Positions 7,358-19,540 are shown, numbered from the stretch's first letter. The stretch is DNA of 64,000 bases from Mesorhizobium sp. M1D.F.Ca.ET.043.01.1.1 (GCF_003952385.1 NZ_CP034444.1:3534001-3598000); one strand, 5' to 3'. Translations and numbers: made by a program. The notes: generated by a model not told the origin, from the sequence alone.

Positions 7358-8422
7358 ATGAAACGCGTCATCGCCATCGCCGACCGCGCGGCCCTCGTCT
7401 CGTTGAGACTGCTCGCAGCGCTCAACATGTTGTTTTTCCTGTCGTTCCTCGTCGTCCTGCTGCTGGCCGGCAGGGCGCATGCCGAAGCGCCCGCCTGCGC
7501 CGGCAGCGATCTGCTGGCAAGTCTCGCAAAGACCGATCCCGCCGCCTTCAAGAAGGTCGAGACCGAGGCCGCCGCCGTTCCGAACGGCAAGAGCCTGCTG
7601 TGGAAGCTGGAGAAACCGGGCGAAAGGCCGTCCTTCCTGTTCGGCACCATGCATATCACCGACCAGCGCGTCACGACGCTGCCGGCCGCGGCGCAGCAAG
7701 CCTATGACGGCGCCGACACCGTCATCATCGAAACCACCGACGCGCTCGATAAGGCCAAGATGATGGCCGCCTTGGCCGCCGAGCCTGGCCTGATGATGTT
7801 CACCGACAACACGACGCTGTCCTCGTTGCTGTCGCCCGAGGACGTGGCGGTGCTGAACAAGGGGCTCGACGCGCGCGGCATCCCGCCCCTGACGGTCGCC
7901 AAGATGAAGCCGTGGATCCTGTCCGCCATGGTGGCGCTGCCGGCCTGCGAGGTGGCGCGCCAGGCCGCCGGCGCGCCGGTGCTGGACGTCAAGCTGGCCG
8001 CCGAGGCCAAAGCGTCCGGCAAGGACGTCGAGGGATTGGAAACCGCCGCCGACCAGTTGCGCGCCATGGCCTCGCTGCCGCTCGCCTACCACATGAAGGG
8101 GCTGGTGGAGACGCTGAAGCTCGGCGACAGGGTGAACGACGTCAACGAGACCATGATCATCCTCTACCAACGCGGCGAGGTCGGCATGTTCTGGCCGCTG
8201 TTCCGCGCCGTGCTGCCCGACGCCGCGGACGACCAGGCCGGCTATGCCGCCTTCGAGCAGACCATGATCACCAGCCGCAACAAGGTCATGGTCGCCCATG
8301 CCATGCCGATGCTGGCCAAGGGCAATGCCTTCATGGCGGTCGGCGCGCTGCATCTGCCCGGCCCTGACGGACTGGTCGAAGATTTCCGCAAGGCGGGGTA
8401 TACTGTTACCGCCGTCAACTGA
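7358..8422 (+). CDS. TraB/GumN family protein, secreted or membrane-anchored
   Basis: From the ATG at 7358 (354 aa) a hydrophobic segment (about residues 17-36) ends with GRAHAEA, a likely signal peptidase site. The TraB/GumN domain follows: LLWKLEKPGERPSFLFGTMH near 85-104, then QQAYDGADTVIIET with conserved acidic residues, and at the C terminus FMAVGALHLPGPDGL. These are the GTxH and GxxHL signatures of the family, distantly related to metal-dependent TIKI proteases. AAGAAG precedes the chosen ATG; an in-frame ATG at 7286 would spoil the signal peptide. Substrate unknown. Confidence 0.8.
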   Translation: MKRVIAIADRAALVSLRLLAALNMLFFLSFLVVLLLAGRAHAEAPACAGSDLLASLAKTDPAAFKKVETEAAAVPNGKSLLWKLEKPGERPSFLFGTMHITDQRVTTLPAAAQQAYDGADTVIIETTDALDKAKMMAALAAEPGLMMFTDNTTLSSLLSPEDVAVLNKGLDARGIPPLTVAKMKPWILSAMVALPACEVARQAAGAPVLDVKLAAEAKASGKDVEGLETAADQLRAMASLPLAYHMKGLVETLKLGDRVNDVNETMIILYQRGEVGMFWPLFRAVLPDAADDQAGYAAFEQTMITSRNKVMVAHAMPMLAKGNAFMAVGALHLPGPDGLVEDFRKAGYTVTAVN

Positions 8423-8554
8423 GTCGTCTGGCGGCTGGGGAGCGGAAAACGCCGGTTTTTCAGCGCTTTCCGTCCGCCTGCGTGAAACCGATTGGTGGGA
8501 TCGCGCGTTGATGGCTGTTGATTGAAGCCTTTCATTCCAAGGAGGACACGTTTT

Positions 8555-8878
8555 ATGGCGAACCCTAACGACCCCTTCACCCCTCCGAGCACGCCTCCCT
8601 CGTCGGGCGGTGGCGGCAGCGGGTGGCTGATCGCCCTTGTTGTCATTATCCTGGCCATTGTTGCGTATTATGTTTTTGGCAGAACCGGCGGCGAAAAGGC
8701 CCCGGCGCCCGCCGAGCCGCCGGCCGCCAGCACGCCGGCTCCGGCGCCCGAGCCTGCAACTCCTGCTCCGGCTCCCGCGCCAGCACCGGCTGAGCCAGCG
8801 CCTGCACCGGCTCCTGCCCCTGCGCCCGCCCCGGCCCCTGCGCCGGCTCCTGCTCCGTCACCCGCTCCGGCTCAGTAA
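8555..8878 (+). CDS. Single-pass membrane protein with Pro/Ala-rich tail
   Basis: The 107-residue protein has a short N terminus rich in Pro, Ser and Gly, one transmembrane helix (about residues 24-41), and a low-complexity tail of Pro-Ala repeats (about 48-107) with scattered Glu. The ATG at 8555 follows GGAGG at 8541-8545, nine bases away. Pro-Ala arms of this type act as rigid spacers crossing the periplasm, as in TonB, but no recognisable C-terminal domain is present. I cannot assign a function. The gene ends in a strong terminator. Confidence 0.7.
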   Translation: MANPNDPFTPPSTPPSSGGGGSGWLIALVVIILAIVAYYVFGRTGGEKAPAPAEPPAASTPAPAPEPATPAPAPAPAPAEPAPAPAPAPAPAPAPAPAPAPSPAPAQ

Positions 8879-8897
8879 CCAGATCGCGATTCTTGGA

Positions 8898-8930
8898 AAG
8901 ACGGCCCGCCTTTCGGCGGGCCGTCTTGTG
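8898..8930. terminator. Intrinsic terminator hairpin
   Basis: Perfect 13-bp stem AAGACGGCCCGCC / GGCGGGCCGTCTT with a four-base loop, just after the Pro/Ala-rich protein gene. Runs of T are short on both strands. Confidence 0.6.
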
Positions 8931-8937
8931 CTGGAGC

Positions 8938-9004
8938 ACCACGCCTCGTCACCCAAGGGTCTGCGCGCGTCGCTTCGCTCCCTGCTTCGCCCTGGGATGA
9001 CGAA
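8938..9004. repeat. Palindromic intergenic repeat, family R1
   Basis: Inverted repeat bounded by CGTCACCC and GGGATGACG with the core GGGTCTGCGCGCGTCGCTTC. The complement matches the longer element at 22843-22910 almost base for base. It lies directly downstream of lpdA (its 3' end) and the terminator at 8898. Confidence 0.65.
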
Positions 9005-9031
9005 GCGATGGAGGTTCGGCGCCAAGCGCGG

Positions 9032-10438
9032 TCAAATGTGGATCGGCTTGAAGAACGTGGCCAGCGCCGCTTCCTTGACCGCTTCCGACATCGTCGGATG
9101 CGCATGGCAGGTGCGGGCGAGGTCTTCCGAGGAACCGCCGAATTCCATCAGCACCGCCGCTTCGTGGATCATCTCGCCGGCGCCGAAGCCGACGATATGG
9201 ACGCCGAGCACGCGGTCGCCAGCCTTGTCGGCCAGGATCTTCACGAAGCCGTCGGTGTGCAGCATGGCGCGCGCGCGGCCATTGGCGGTGAATGGGAATT
9301 TGCCGACCTTGTAGTCGATGCCGGCCCTCTTCAGCTCCTCCTCGGTCTTGCCGACGGAGGCGATTTCCGGGCTGGTGTAGACGACGCTCGGGATGACGTC
9401 GTAGTTCACGTGACCGGCCTGGCCGGCGATCATCTCGGCCACCGCCACGCCCTCGTCCTCGGCCTTGTGCGCCAGCATCGGCCCGGCGATGACGTCGCCG
9501 ATGGCATAGATGCCCGGCACGCTGGTCCTCAAATGCGCGTCGGTCTTGACCCGGCCGCGCTCGTCCGTCTCGACGCCCGCTTCCTTCAAGCCAAGGCTGT
9601 CGGCATAGGGGCGACGTCCGGTGGCGACCAGCACGACGTCCGCCTCGATGGTTTCGGCCGCGCCACCCTTGACCGGCTCGAAGGTGACGCTGGCGCCTTT
9701 CTTCGATTTGGCGACGCCGGTGACCTTGGCGCCGAGCCTGAACTCGAAGCCCTGCTTGGACAAGAGCCGCTGGAACTGCTTCGAGACCTCGCCGTCCATG
9801 CCGCCGAGGATGATGTCGAGGAACTCCACGACGGTGACCTTGGCGCCGAGCCTGGCCCACACCGAGCCTAGCTCCAGCCCGATGACGCCGCCGCCCACCA
9901 CCACGAGGCTGCCGGGTACCTTCGGCAGCGACAGCGCGCCGGTCGAGGACACGATCACCTTCTCGTCGAAATCAACCTTGACACCCGGAATGCCGGCGAC
10001 GTCGGAACCGGTGGCAATCACGATGTTCTTGGTCTCGAGCTCCTCGACCTTGCCGTCCTCGCCGGTGACGGAAACCTTGCCGGCGCCGATCACCTTGCCG
10101 GTGCCGCGGAAGCTATCGATCTTGTTCTTCTTGAACAGGAAGGCGACGCCGTTGACGTTGGAGGCCACGGTCGCATCCTTATGCGCCAGCATCTTCTTGA
10201 GGTTGAGCTTCGGCGCGCCGACCTCGATACCCAGCGTGTCGAAGGAATGCGCGGTTTCCGCGAACATCTCGGAGGCGTGGAGCAGCGCCTTCGACGGGAT
10301 GCAGCCGATGTTGAGGCAGGTGCCGCCGAAGGTGGCGTTCTTCTCGACCACAGCCGTCTTCAGGCCGAGCTGCGCCGCCTTGATGGCGCAGACATAGCCG
10401 CCCGGTCCCGATCCGATGATAACGACGTCATAAGCCAT
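9032..10438 (-). CDS. lpdA: Dihydrolipoyl dehydrogenase (E3)
   Basis: This E3 flavoprotein reoxidises the dihydrolipoyl groups of 2-oxo acid dehydrogenases using NAD+. The 468-residue protein has the FAD-binding [10 protein letters not shown] (9-18), the redox disulfide CLNIGC (Cys41, Cys46), an NAD-binding glycine motif [13 protein letters not shown], the second FAD motif YAIGDV, and the C-terminal active-site HAHPTMSE. It closes the mdh-suc cluster downstream of sucB and therefore most likely serves the 2-oxoglutarate dehydrogenase complex. Between sucB and lpdA lie three other genes on the same strand. Confidence 0.95.
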   Translation of the reverse strand: MAYDVVIIGSGPGGYVCAIKAAQLGLKTAVVEKNATFGGTCLNIGCIPSKALLHASEMFAETAHSFDTLGIEVGAPKLNLKKMLAHKDATVASNVNGVAFLFKKNKIDSFRGTGKVIGAGKVSVTGEDGKVEELETKNIVIATGSDVAGIPGVKVDFDEKVIVSSTGALSLPKVPGSLVVVGGGVIGLELGSVWARLGAKVTVVEFLDIILGGMDGEVSKQFQRLLSKQGFEFRLGAKVTGVAKSKKGASVTFEPVKGGAAETIEADVVLVATGRRPYADSLGLKEAGVETDERGRVKTDAHLRTSVPGIYAIGDVIAGPMLAHKAEDEGVAVAEMIAGQAGHVNYDVIPSVVYTSPEIASVGKTEEELKRAGIDYKVGKFPFTANGRARAMLHTDGFVKILADKAGDRVLGVHIVGFGAGEMIHEAAVLMEFGGSSEDLARTCHAHPTMSEAVKEAALATFFKPIHI

Positions 10439-10498
10439 GGTCTTGTCCCTTGTTCTGGCGCAGGAACGGTTCGAGCCGCCCCCGGTATTTCTTTCTAC

Positions 10499-10547
10499 GC
10501 AATTCCGGATGGAAAACCGCTACGCACCTTTCCTGGAATTGCTCTAG
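10499..10547. repeat. Palindromic repeat R2, copy a
   Basis: Begins GCAATTCCGGATGG and ends GGAATTGCTCTAG, with AAAACCGCTACGC between. Near-identical cores occur at 32049, 51576 and 63605. The terminal CTAG provides the TAG stop codon of the adjacent SDR gene (10544-10546 read on the minus strand). Confidence 0.75.
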
Positions 10548-11299
10548 CGGCCGCCGCTCACATCGAGGATCGCGCCCGTTATATAGGAGGCCGCATCCGA
10601 CAGAAGATAGAGAACCGCGCTGGCGACCTCGTCGGCCGTGCCGGCGCGCTTCATCGGCAGCATCTCCCGCATCCGCGCCACGCGATCGGGCTGGCCGCCG
10701 GAGGCATGGATCTCGGTTTCGGTGATGCCGGGGCTGACCGCGTTGACGCGGATGCCCTCCAGCGCCACCTCGCGCGCCAGGCCGATGGTCATGGTGTCGA
10801 TCGCGCCCTTGGAGGCGGCGTAGTCGACATATTCGCCGGGCGAGCCCAGCCTGGCCGCCGCCGAAGAGAGGTTGACGATGGCGCCGCCCTTGCCGCCATG
10901 CCGGGTCGACATGCGCTTCACCGCCTCGCGCGCGCAGAGGAAGGAGCCGACGACGTTGACGCGCATCATGCGCTCGACCCGCTCGGCGCTCATCTCGTCG
11001 ACACGCGCCTTGACGTCGACGATGCCGGCATTGTTGACGAAAGCGTCGAGCCGGCCGAAGGCCCGGTCCACCGCCTCGAACATCGCCATGACATCGGCCT
11101 CGCTGCCGACATCGCCCTTGACCGAGAAGGCCTCGCCGCCGGCGGCTTCGAGCTCGGCGACCAGCGCGTCGGCCGCAGCCCGGTTGGAAAGATAGTTGAC
11201 CGCCACGCGATAACCGGCCAGGACGGCCTGCCGGCAGATGGCGGCGCCGATGCCGCGGCTGCCGCCGGTGACCAGCAGCGTCTTTTTCTCCGGGCTCAT
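10544..11299 (-). CDS. Short-chain dehydrogenase/reductase (SDR)
   Basis: The 251-residue classical SDR has the NAD(P)-binding TGGSRGIG near residues 10-17, NNAG at about 88, catalytic Ser in NLSSAAARLG, and the YxxxK pair in YAASK, followed by SPGITETEI. NADP preference is suggested by the basic SRG turn. The start at 11299 overlaps the stop of the upstream gene (ATGA), so translation is probably coupled. The substrate is unknown. An SDR at this place between sucB and lpdA also occurs, as far as I recall, in other rhizobia. The stop codon is supplied by repeat R2. Confidence 0.88.
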   Translation of the reverse strand: MSPEKKTLLVTGGSRGIGAAICRQAVLAGYRVAVNYLSNRAAADALVAELEAAGGEAFSVKGDVGSEADVMAMFEAVDRAFGRLDAFVNNAGIVDVKARVDEMSAERVERMMRVNVVGSFLCAREAVKRMSTRHGGKGGAIVNLSSAAARLGSPGEYVDYAASKGAIDTMTIGLAREVALEGIRVNAVSPGITETEIHASGGQPDRVARMREMLPMKRAGTADEVASAVLYLLSDAASYITGAILDVSGGR

Positions 11300-11808
11300 T
11301 CCTGGCAGCCTTTCAGCATGAAGATGTCCCACGGCACTTTCGAGAAGCCGCCGGGACCATAAGCGGCCGACATTTCGAGCGACGGCCCGAGATCGGGCAA
11401 GACCAGGCTTTTCGGCGCGTCGGCACCCTCGGCCGGCAGCAGGCCGACGCTGCCCTTCTCATCGGCGCTGTAGATGACGCCTTCCCAGACCGTGCAGGCG
11501 GCAAGCTCCTCGCCGGTGACATCGCCGGTCGGGCATTTGTACATCAGCGAGCCGTGCGGGCGCCCGGCGTTCCCCTCGGTCCACATGGCGATGCCGTCGA
11601 GCACGGTATTGTTGTCGAGGATCATGCGGAAGGTGTTGGTGATCGTCGCCGAGGTGCCGGTCGGGGTGAAGTCGATCTCGGCGCCGCTCTTCGCCTCGCC
11701 ATAGACGGCAAGCTGGATCGGGCAGGCGGCCTGGGCAGCGGAATTCGAGGCTGTGAGAGCCAGCGACCCAGCCAGAAGTCCGATCATGGGCGAGGTAACG
11801 CTCGTCAT
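11296..11808 (-). CDS. Secreted protein of unknown function
   Basis: From the ATG at 11808 (170 aa) there is a typical signal peptide (hydrophobic about residues 8-22, ending SNSAAQAAC). The mature part is acidic with four or more Cys, including pairs near MYKCPTGD and LAACTVWEG and one close to the C terminus, suggesting disulfides in the periplasm. I do not recognise a family. The start overlaps the stop of the DUF4241 gene (ATGA) and the stop overlaps the SDR start, so the three genes form a tightly coupled set between sucB and lpdA. Confidence 0.7.
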   Translation of the reverse strand: MTSVTSPMIGLLAGSLALTASNSAAQAACPIQLAVYGEAKSGAEIDFTPTGTSATITNTFRMILDNNTVLDGIAMWTEGNAGRPHGSLMYKCPTGDVTGEELAACTVWEGVIYSADEKGSVGLLPAEGADAPKSLVLPDLGPSLEMSAAYGPGGFSKVPWDIFMLKGCQE

Positions 11809-12515
11809 CGATTGGCCCGGTTGCTTTCGCGGCCGTCGGCGTTTTCGAGCACTTCGAAGTCGGTCATCAGGAGCAAGGGCTCGCCGGTCGCGTCCAGTCC
11901 CCAAAAAGATCGATACGCGCCATCGCCATAGCCAGTGTCGAACATGGCGACATTGAGCGGATTCCCATCGATCGGACTATCCATGCCAAACGTGTCGAGA
12001 GAAGACGCAACATTAGCCAAATAGTCGTCAAGTTCCTCTTGGTCAGACATTATCGTCAGGAAAGACTTGTCCATAAACGACGCAACCGCGTCATCAACGA
12101 TAAATTCAAACTCATAGCCCGATGGGCGGTCTCGAGCAAAGGTCGCCAATTCCCAACGCACCGGCAAGCCAGAGCCGAAACGCAATGCCGCCACGGCAAT
12201 CTTGGTCCGAACCTGAAGCAATATGACCGGGTAGCTCCCCGGCTTTACCTTGCGGCTAAACGGCGGCCGTCCCAGTCCGGTGATCAGCGGATCGCAGGCG
12301 ACGATTTCGCCGGTGGGCAATTCAAGCTCACCGATCGTGATGGCGGTGATTTTCCGTTCCGCCATTTCGGCAGAGCTGAGAGCGAAGACGCCGAGGTTGC
12401 TGCTGATCTCAGAGGCGCCCCAATCGGCGGGCGAAGCGACCACGGGCAAATCGGAGAAAAGCCAGACCCGTCCACGCCGAAGGAATCGGCGTAAGGCATC
12501 TGACCAACCACTCAT
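11805..12515 (-). CDS. DUF4241-like protein
   Basis: The 236-residue protein contains the pattern I associate with DUF4241: a β-rich N-terminal half with IGELELPTGEIVACDPLI and PFSRKVKPGSYPVILLQ (about 60-100), then VRWELATFAR and a C-terminal GYGDGAYRSFWGLDATGEP. It has no signal peptide. The biochemical role of the family is not established. Its start is 16 bases after sucB and it is translationally linked to the secreted protein downstream by an ATGA overlap. Assignment rests on remembered motif order, so the family name is moderately certain. Confidence 0.65.
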   Translation of the reverse strand: MSGWSDALRRFLRRGRVWLFSDLPVVASPADWGASEISSNLGVFALSSAEMAERKITAITIGELELPTGEIVACDPLITGLGRPPFSRKVKPGSYPVILLQVRTKIAVAALRFGSGLPVRWELATFARDRPSGYEFEFIVDDAVASFMDKSFLTIMSDQEELDDYLANVASSLDTFGMDSPIDGNPLNVAMFDTGYGDGAYRSFWGLDATGEPLLLMTDFEVLENADGRESNRANR

Positions 12516-12531
12516 TGCGGATACGCTCCGA

Positions 12532-13818
12532 TCACAGATCGAGCACCAGCCGCTCGGGATCCTCGAGGCTTTCCTTGACGCGCACGAGGAAGGTCACCGC
12601 TTCCTTGCCGTCGACGATGCGGTGGTCGTAGCTGAGCGCGAGGTACATCATCGGCCGGATGACGATCTGGCCGCCGACCACGACCGGCCGGTCCTGGATC
12701 TTGTGCATGCCGAGGATGCCCGACTGCGGCGCATTGAGGATCGGCGTCGACATCAGCGAGCCATAGACGCCGCCATTGGAGATGGTGAAGGTGCCGCCCT
12801 GCATGTCCGCCACCGACAGCTTGCCGTCGCGCGCGGCGAGGCCCAGCCGGCCGATTTCCTTCTCGATCTCGGCGATGGACATCTGGTCGGCGTCGCGCAC
12901 CACCGGCACCACCAGACCCTTGTCGGTACCCACCGCAACGCCGACATGGGCGAAGTTCTTGTAGATGATGTCGGTGCCGTCGATCTCGGCATTGACCGCC
13001 GGGATTTCCTTCAGCGCATGGGTGACGGCCTTGGTGAAGAAGCCCATGAAGCCGAGCTTCACGCCATGCTTCTTCTCGAACACGTCCTTGTACTTGGCTC
13101 TCAGCGCCATCACCGCGCTCATGTCCACCTCGTTGAAGGTGGTCAGCATGGCGGCGGTCGACTGCGCCTCCTTGAGGCGGCGGGCGATCGTCTGGCGGAG
13201 CTTGGTCATGCGCACGCGTTCCTCGCGCGAGGCATCGTCGGCCGTGGATGGCGCGCGGGCAGCAGCGGGAGCCGGCGCGGGCGCCGCCTTCGGCGTCTCG
13301 GCAGGCTGCGAGGGCGCGCCCTTGGCAATCGCGTCGAGCACGTCGCCCTTCAGCACCTGACCGCGCTTGCCCGAACCCGACAGGTGGTCGACCGCGAGAT
13401 TGTGCTCGGCGATGAGCTTGGCCGCGGCCGGCGCCGGCGGCATGGTGCGCGGTTCGATCGGACCGCCGCCGCCGGCAACCTTGGCGGTTTCGGCCGCGGC
13501 CTGCTTGGTCGTGGACGCGGCGTCCGGGCTCGAGGCCTGCGCCACCGCGTGCGGCTTGGCGGCGGGAGCTGCCGCTTCGCCACCGGCGGAGATGGAGCCG
13601 AGCAGCGCGCCGACATTGACCGTCTCGCCTTCCTTGACGGTGATCTCGGAAAGCGTTCCGGCACCCGCGGCAGGCACCTCCACCGTCACCTTGTCGGTTT
13701 CGAGCTCGACCAGCGGCTCATCGGCGGCGATCGCGTCGCCGACCTTCTTGAACCACTTGCCGACGGTCGCCTCGGTCACGGATTCGCCGAGAGTGGGGAC
13801 GCGGATTTCGGTAGCCAT
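12532..13818 (-). CDS. sucB: 2-oxoglutarate dehydrogenase E2, dihydrolipoyl succinyltransferase
   Basis: SucB (OdhB) moves the succinyl group from the E1 active site to CoA. The 428-residue protein has one lipoyl domain with the lipoylated lysine in ETDKVTVEV (Lys43), an Ala/Pro-rich linker (about 80-135), a peripheral subunit-binding segment ([10 protein letters not shown] near 151) and the catalytic acyltransferase domain ending in [16 protein letters not shown], with the active-site His and Asp. It lies 66 bases downstream of sucA. Together with SucA and the Lpd encoded at 9.0 kb it forms the complete complex. Confidence 0.96.
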   Translation of the reverse strand: MATEIRVPTLGESVTEATVGKWFKKVGDAIAADEPLVELETDKVTVEVPAAGAGTLSEITVKEGETVNVGALLGSISAGGEAAAPAAKPHAVAQASSPDAASTTKQAAAETAKVAGGGGPIEPRTMPPAPAAAKLIAEHNLAVDHLSGSGKRGQVLKGDVLDAIAKGAPSQPAETPKAAPAPAPAAARAPSTADDASREERVRMTKLRQTIARRLKEAQSTAAMLTTFNEVDMSAVMALRAKYKDVFEKKHGVKLGFMGFFTKAVTHALKEIPAVNAEIDGTDIIYKNFAHVGVAVGTDKGLVVPVVRDADQMSIAEIEKEIGRLGLAARDGKLSVADMQGGTFTISNGGVYGSLMSTPILNAPQSGILGMHKIQDRPVVVGGQIVIRPMMYLALSYDHRIVDGKEAVTFLVRVKESLEDPERLVLDL

Positions 13819-13884
13819 TGTGCCTGTCCGTTCTTTTCTCTTCTTGAGGTCTGTTCGTCCGGTCTGCTTATTCGCCCAACCTGC

Positions 13885-16872
<2,988 letters not shown>

Positions 16873-16910
16873 GTCGTTCCGCGGGGCCTTGGCTCCGTCT
16901 CCTTCTTGGA

Positions 16911-17002
16911 GCGAATAGTGAGTAGCGAATAGCGAGTAGGGAATTCCCCGGTCGCCGTCGTACTCTGTTTTCCCTATTCGCTATTCACTATTCGCTACTC
17001 AC
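16911..17002. repeat. Inverted repeat of short 'GAATAGYGAGTAG' words (family R7, copy a)
   Basis: The left arm consists of reiterated words such as GCGAATAGTGAGTAGCGAAT. The right arm is its complement (ATTCGCTATTCACTATTCGC). About 18 unique bases separate them. It fills the gap between sucD and sucA and abuts the sucD stop. Similar constructions with other words are at 40218 and 42390. Confidence 0.6.
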
Positions 17003-17905
17003 TTAACCCTTGATCGCCTCGACGAGCGTCGTGCCGAGCCTTGCCGGCGACGGCGAAACCTTGATGCCCGCTGATTCCATCGCCGCGATCTTGTCTTCCG
17101 CACCGCCCTTGCCGCCGGAGATCACCGCGCCCGCATGGCCCATGGTGCGGCCGGCCGGCGCCGTGCGCCCGGCGATGAAGCCCGCCATCGGTTTCCTGCG
17201 GCCGCGCTTGGCCTCGTCCTTCAGGAACTGCGCGGCGTCTTCCTCGGCCGAGCCGCCGATCTCGCCGATCATGATGATCGACTTGGTCTCGTCGTCGGCG
17301 AGGAACATCTCGAGCACGTCGATGAATTCGGTGCCCTTGACCGGGTCGCCGCCGATGCCGACCGCGGTGGTCTGGCCGAGGCCGACATTGGTGGTCTGGA
17401 AGACCGCCTCATAGGTAAGCGTTCCCGAGCGGGAAACAACGCCGACCGAGCCCTTGCGGAAGATGTTGCCGGGCATGATGCCGATCTTGCATTCGTCAGG
17501 CGTGAGCACGCCAGGGCAGTTCGGACCGATCAGCCGCGAGGTAGAGCGGTCGAGCCACGCCTTGACCCTGACCATGTCCATCACCGGGATACCCTCGGTG
17601 ATGCAGACGATCAGCGGGATCTCGGCCTCGATCGCCTCGATGATCGCTTCGCCCGCGCCCGCCGGCGGCACATAGATGACGGAAGCGTTGGCGCCGGTCT
17701 TTTCCTTGCCCTCGGCGACGGTGGCGAAGATCGGCAGGCTCTCGCCCTTGGAGCCGGTCCAGGTCTCGCCGCCCTTCTTCGGATGGATGCCGCCCACCAT
17801 CCTGGTGCCGTGATAGGCCAGCGCCTGCTCGGTATGGAACGTGCCGGTCTTGCCGGTCAGGCCCTGAACCAGCACCTTGGTGTTCTTGTCGACGAGAATG
17901 GACAT
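17003..17905 (-). CDS. sucD: Succinyl-CoA synthetase, alpha subunit
   Basis: SucD carries the phosphorylated histidine and the CoA-binding domain of succinyl-CoA synthetase. The 300-residue protein starts [21 protein letters not shown], has the conserved IGPNCPGVL, and the catalytic His in [12 protein letters not shown] near residue 250. Its partner SucC is encoded 2 kb upstream at 19935, not adjacent as is usual. The intervening DNA holds five other genes on the same strand; the closest, a VapC-like toxin, ends 27 bases before the sucD start. Confidence 0.97.
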   Translation of the reverse strand: MSILVDKNTKVLVQGLTGKTGTFHTEQALAYHGTRMVGGIHPKKGGETWTGSKGESLPIFATVAEGKEKTGANASVIYVPPAGAGEAIIEAIEAEIPLIVCITEGIPVMDMVRVKAWLDRSTSRLIGPNCPGVLTPDECKIGIMPGNIFRKGSVGVVSRSGTLTYEAVFQTTNVGLGQTTAVGIGGDPVKGTEFIDVLEMFLADDETKSIIMIGEIGGSAEEDAAQFLKDEAKRGRRKPMAGFIAGRTAPAGRTMGHAGAVISGGKGGAEDKIAAMESAGIKVSPSPARLGTTLVEAIKG

Positions 17906-17932
17906 GGGTGGGAACGCCTCTGACTTCAGCGA

Positions 17933-18349
17933 TTACAGGAAAGGATTGACGGCCCGGACCGAGCCATAGACCTGGTTGTGGTTGAGATCTTCGGTGTAGA
18001 AAACCGGCGCGCCGAGATACGCCGCCGCCGCAAGCAGCGCGGCGTCGTAGTAGTGAATTCCGTAGCGCCGCGCGAGGTCCAAACCCGCACGGACATAAGT
18101 TTCGTCGACAGGTGCCAGCGGGCAGGTTCCGAGGAACACCAGCCATTGGTCGAGCAGATCATCCCCGACAAGGGACTTCCCACGCGCCACGGCGACGAAT
18201 TCAGCCAAGATCTGCCCAGACACGCCAAAGACGGTCCGCGAGATAAGCTCTTCGGCGATTGGCGCGCGGCGCGGATCACGATTTTTCTCCGAAGCCGCGT
18301 AGATCAGGACGTTCGTGTCGAGAAAGCAATCGATCTTCCCGGTCGGCAT
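17933..18349 (-). CDS. PIN-domain ribonuclease toxin, VapC-like
   Basis: The 138-residue protein has the PIN fold with its acidic metal-binding residues: Asp11 in FLDTN, Glu50 in LAEF, Asp102 in YYDAAL and Asp121 in YTEDL. VapC enzymes cleave RNA, often tRNA or rRNA. The gene overlaps the 3' end of its upstream partner by 74 bases (18276-18349), the tight coupling usual for toxin-antitoxin pairs. It is inserted between sucC and sucD. All four catalytic residues are present, so the toxin may be active. Confidence 0.88.
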   Translation of the reverse strand: MPTGKIDCFLDTNVLIYAASEKNRDPRRAPIAEELISRTVFGVSGQILAEFVAVARGKSLVGDDLLDQWLVFLGTCPLAPVDETYVRAGLDLARRYGIHYYDAALLAAAAYLGAPVFYTEDLNHNQVYGSVRAVNPFL

Positions 18350-18581
18350 AGGCGTCCCTTCGATCCCATTTGTAGGGAGTGTCGGCGCTGTCGCTTCGTT
18401 TCGCCGCCTCGTCCATGAGCCGCTTCATTCCGGCCTTGGCCCAGGCAATCCTGTCTTCCTGCTCGACCTCATGCTCAAGCAGCGCACGGATAAGGGCGTT
18501 GAGCGTCGTCTTGCGACGCCCGGCAAGACCACGCGCCCTTTCGAGCAGGCCTTCGTCCACAGCCAGGGTGACGTTCTTCAT
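18276..18581 (-). CDS. Antitoxin of the VapBC-like module
   Basis: The 101-residue protein begins MKNVTLAVDEGLLERARGLA, a ribbon-helix-helix-like DNA-binding segment of the kind in VapB antitoxins (a β strand, then two helices with NALIRALLEHE). A basic, flexible C-terminal half would wrap the toxin. The ATG at 18581 follows GGAGATGACCG. Directly upstream is a 37-bp dyad, the likely operator, supporting autoregulation. The 74-base overlap with the toxin gene is longer than usual and uses another frame. Confidence 0.82.
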   Translation of the reverse strand: MKNVTLAVDEGLLERARGLAGRRKTTLNALIRALLEHEVEQEDRIAWAKAGMKRLMDEAAKRSDSADTPYKWDRRDAYADREDRLLSRHERPDLRGFGEKS

Positions 18582-18591
18582 CGGTCATCTC

Positions 18592-18628
18592 CACATAAAT
18601 ACACAGGGTATATATGTGTGATTATGTG
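18592..18628. promoter_or_regulatory. Operator/promoter of the toxin-antitoxin module
   Basis: AT-rich 37-bp dyad centred on 18610. Outer arms CACATAA (18592-18598) and TTATGTG (18622-18628) and inner arms ACACA (18601-18605) and TGTGT (18615-18619) share one centre. On the minus strand TATATA near 18610 could be the -10 box. It lies 11 bases from the antitoxin start, as expected for autorepression by antitoxin or toxin-antitoxin complex. Confidence 0.65.
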
Positions 18629-18665
18629 TAGTTCTTCAACCGCCTTGCCCGCGATCTCCATCGGT

Positions 18666-19151
18666 TCAGCCTTCCCCGGAAGGCGAGACGCGCCGGTAGA
18701 GGCCGCTCACCATGTCTTGCCAGGCATCGCTGCCGGCGGGCTTGAATTGAAGCTTCATGCGGTAGATATCGGCGCCTTCAAAAACATAGGTCACGCGCGC
18801 GGCGCCGCGCGGGGACGACCGTTCGAGCACAAGCTCGTTGCCGCTCCAGGCGCCTGTGGCCGGCGCCGCCGGCACAAACCCCATCGAATCGAACTGATGC
18901 ATGGTGACGACGCCGTTCTGCTGGTCGAAGCCGAACACATTGTGCGCGCCGAACGAGATCGTGCCGTCACGGCGCTGGCGATAGCGCTGCACCACGAACA
19001 GGCCGCCGAACTCGGGCTGCGCCTGCACTTCCGAAGTCGCCGTGCCGGCATCGGCCCATTGCGTGGCCGACACCTCCTCCTCGCCGCGCCACGCGCCGAC
19101 CAGCGCCTGCAGGCGCTGGTGGTCGGCCGAAAGCGAAGAGAAGGCGTTCAT
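18666..19151 (-). CDS. DUF1579-like protein
   Basis: The 161-residue protein has the pattern of the DUF1579 family, a lipocalin-like β-barrel: LVGAWRGEEEVS near residue 17, FGGLFVVQRYRQRRDG near 48, FGFDQQNGVVTMHQFDSMG near 73, and a final LYRRV. It has no signal peptide. Function of the family is unknown. It lies two bases downstream of the cupin gene, so the two are surely co-transcribed, and both are among the genes that separate sucC from sucD. Confidence 0.7.
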   Translation of the reverse strand: MNAFSSLSADHQRLQALVGAWRGEEEVSATQWADAGTATSEVQAQPEFGGLFVVQRYRQRRDGTISFGAHNVFGFDQQNGVVTMHQFDSMGFVPAAPATGAWSGNELVLERSSPRGAARVTYVFEGADIYRMKLQFKPAGSDAWQDMVSGLYRRVSPSGEG

Positions 19152-19153
19152 GG

Positions 19154-19525
19154 TCAGAGCCGCTTCAGATCGATGACGGTGAGGTCGCTCTTGGCGTTGC
19201 CGGTGTTGAGCGTCGTCGCCGGCTCGAACATCAGCACCACCGGCTCCTTGGTCAGCGAGCGCGGCCGGTGCTCGACGCCGCGCGGCACGACGATGAAATC
19301 GCCCTCGCCGAGCTCGACCGGCCCGTCGCGGAAATCGATGGCGATGCGGCCACGCAGCACCAGGAAGGCTTCATCCTCGTTGTCATGCGCGTGCCAGTCG
19401 AAGATCTCGCCGAACTTGGCGACCTTGGCCTGGCTGTCATTGACGTCGCCGGCGACATGCGGATCGAAGACCCTGGCGATCTTCGCATCCGCCGCCTCGA
19501 CCAGGTTTATCTTGCGCGGAGGCAT
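19154..19525 (-). CDS. Cupin-domain protein
   Basis: The 123-residue single-domain cupin has the two cupin motifs. The first is WHAHDNEDEAFLVLRGRI (about residues 44-61), with His and Glu metal ligands. The second is ELGEGDFIVVPRGVEHRP (about 71-88), with the third His. It can therefore bind a divalent metal; the reaction is unknown. It starts 15 bases after the preceding hypothetical gene and ends 2 bases before the DUF1579-like gene. Confidence 0.85.
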   Translation of the reverse strand: MPPRKINLVEAADAKIARVFDPHVAGDVNDSQAKVAKFGEIFDWHAHDNEDEAFLVLRGRIAIDFRDGPVELGEGDFIVVPRGVEHRPRSLTKEPVVLMFEPATTLNTGNAKSDLTVIDLKRL

Positions 19526-19540
19526 TGCTTCATTCCTCTT

